Source: JASHUC01 sp963849095 (GTDB lineage Bacteria; Pseudomonadota; Gammaproteobacteria; Steroidobacterales; Steroidobacteraceae). Taken from it: a stretch of DNA of 64,000 nt. This document shows, one piece after another, positions 63,876 to 64,000 of the stretch (its first letter is position 1; each line of letters opens with the position of its first letter). The notes beneath the pieces were generated by a model. The model worked only from the letters and a program-made list of their open reading frames with translations. It had not been told where the DNA came from and did no database searches. The stretch covers positions 248,001 to 312,000 of the forward strand of contig CAWKGA010000001.1 in assembly GCA_963849095.1 (NCBI GenBank), written 5' to 3'. A program made the position numbers and the translations under genes.

Positions 63876-64000
63876 TCAGTCCGGCGCGAGGATCGCCTTG
63901 ATTTGCAGGGTTCCGGGATCGAGGACCGCGAGGAGAGGGGTTCCGCGCCCGGTCAGGAGCAGCGTGTCCGGGCGGTCGGGCTCAAGACCCCGCCGCCTCA
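63876..64000 (-). CDS. C-terminal fragment of an unidentified gene
   Basis: The minus-strand frame is open from the window edge and encodes 40 residues ending in a TGA just before pilD (LLAVLDPGTLQIKAILAPD). It is too short to identify. Its place upstream of pilD on the same strand would suit a pilus or secretion gene, but nothing in the sequence shows this. Confidence 0.5.
   Translation of the reverse strand, partial: RRRGLEPDRPDTLLLTGRGTPLLAVLDPGTLQIKAILAPD

Overview
The window is a compact, very GC-rich stretch of a Gammaproteobacterium chromosome. The gene order matches that clade: rpoN-hpf-rapZ beside lptB-lptA-lptC-kdsC-kdsD, ibaG-murA, petABC-sspA-sspB, yraN-lppC-rsmI-rnpB, a complete mraZ-to-lpxC division and cell-wall (dcw) cluster, then dciA-M23-secA-mutT-yacG-zapD-coaE-pilD. 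The base composition and order suggest a Xanthomonadales/Nevskiales/Steroidobacter-like lineage, but that placement is an inference.

Layout. 1-7120: glycolytic operon tkt-gap-pgk-pyk, coupled to a penicillin-acylase-family hydrolase that carries a perfect 36-bp palindrome in its linker. 7169-9931: patatin-like phospholipase and an archaeal/eukaryal-type prolyl-tRNA synthetase. 9956-16430 (minus): rapZ, hpf, rpoN and the LPS transport/Kdo genes. 16461-21297: ibaG-murA, then the oxidative pentose-phosphate genes gnd, zwf and pgl. 21327-26020: a DegS/AlgW-like protease, petABC with a gutted petA and a frameshifted petB, then sspA-sspB. 26021-28500: an accessory region. 28499-32267: yraN, lppC, rsmI and the RNase P RNA. 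32582-50607: mraZ to lpxC, nearly all with stop/start overlaps and with no ddl. 50646-55926: dciA, an M23 peptidase, secA, mutT and a hypothetical gene. 55913-61086: a second accessory region. 61156-64000: yacG, zapD, coaE, pilD and a gene fragment.

The two accessory regions are the most interesting parts. Between sspB and yraN the chromosome holds an old tandem duplication: broken copies of yraN, the lppC tail and the sspB tail lie between two different small modules. One module is a NYN-domain nuclease-like gene. The other is a vapBC-like pair. Its toxin has an RpoD-like sigma-70 region-4 domain inserted in frame into the PIN domain and has lost its first catalytic Asp. A 29-bp palindrome sits just upstream of the antitoxin. 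Between mutT and yacG, a RelE-like/UvrD-helicase/ankyrin fusion is divergent from an AbiEi-like/AbiEii-like pair across an AT-rich spacer with repeats. This looks like a defence or toxin-antitoxin locus placed in a housekeeping cluster.

The core genes work together in envelope growth: peptidoglycan precursors (murA, murB-murG, mraY), septation (ftsL, I, W, Q, A, Z, zapD), LPS synthesis and transport (lpxC, kdsC, kdsD, lptABC), and protein export (secA).
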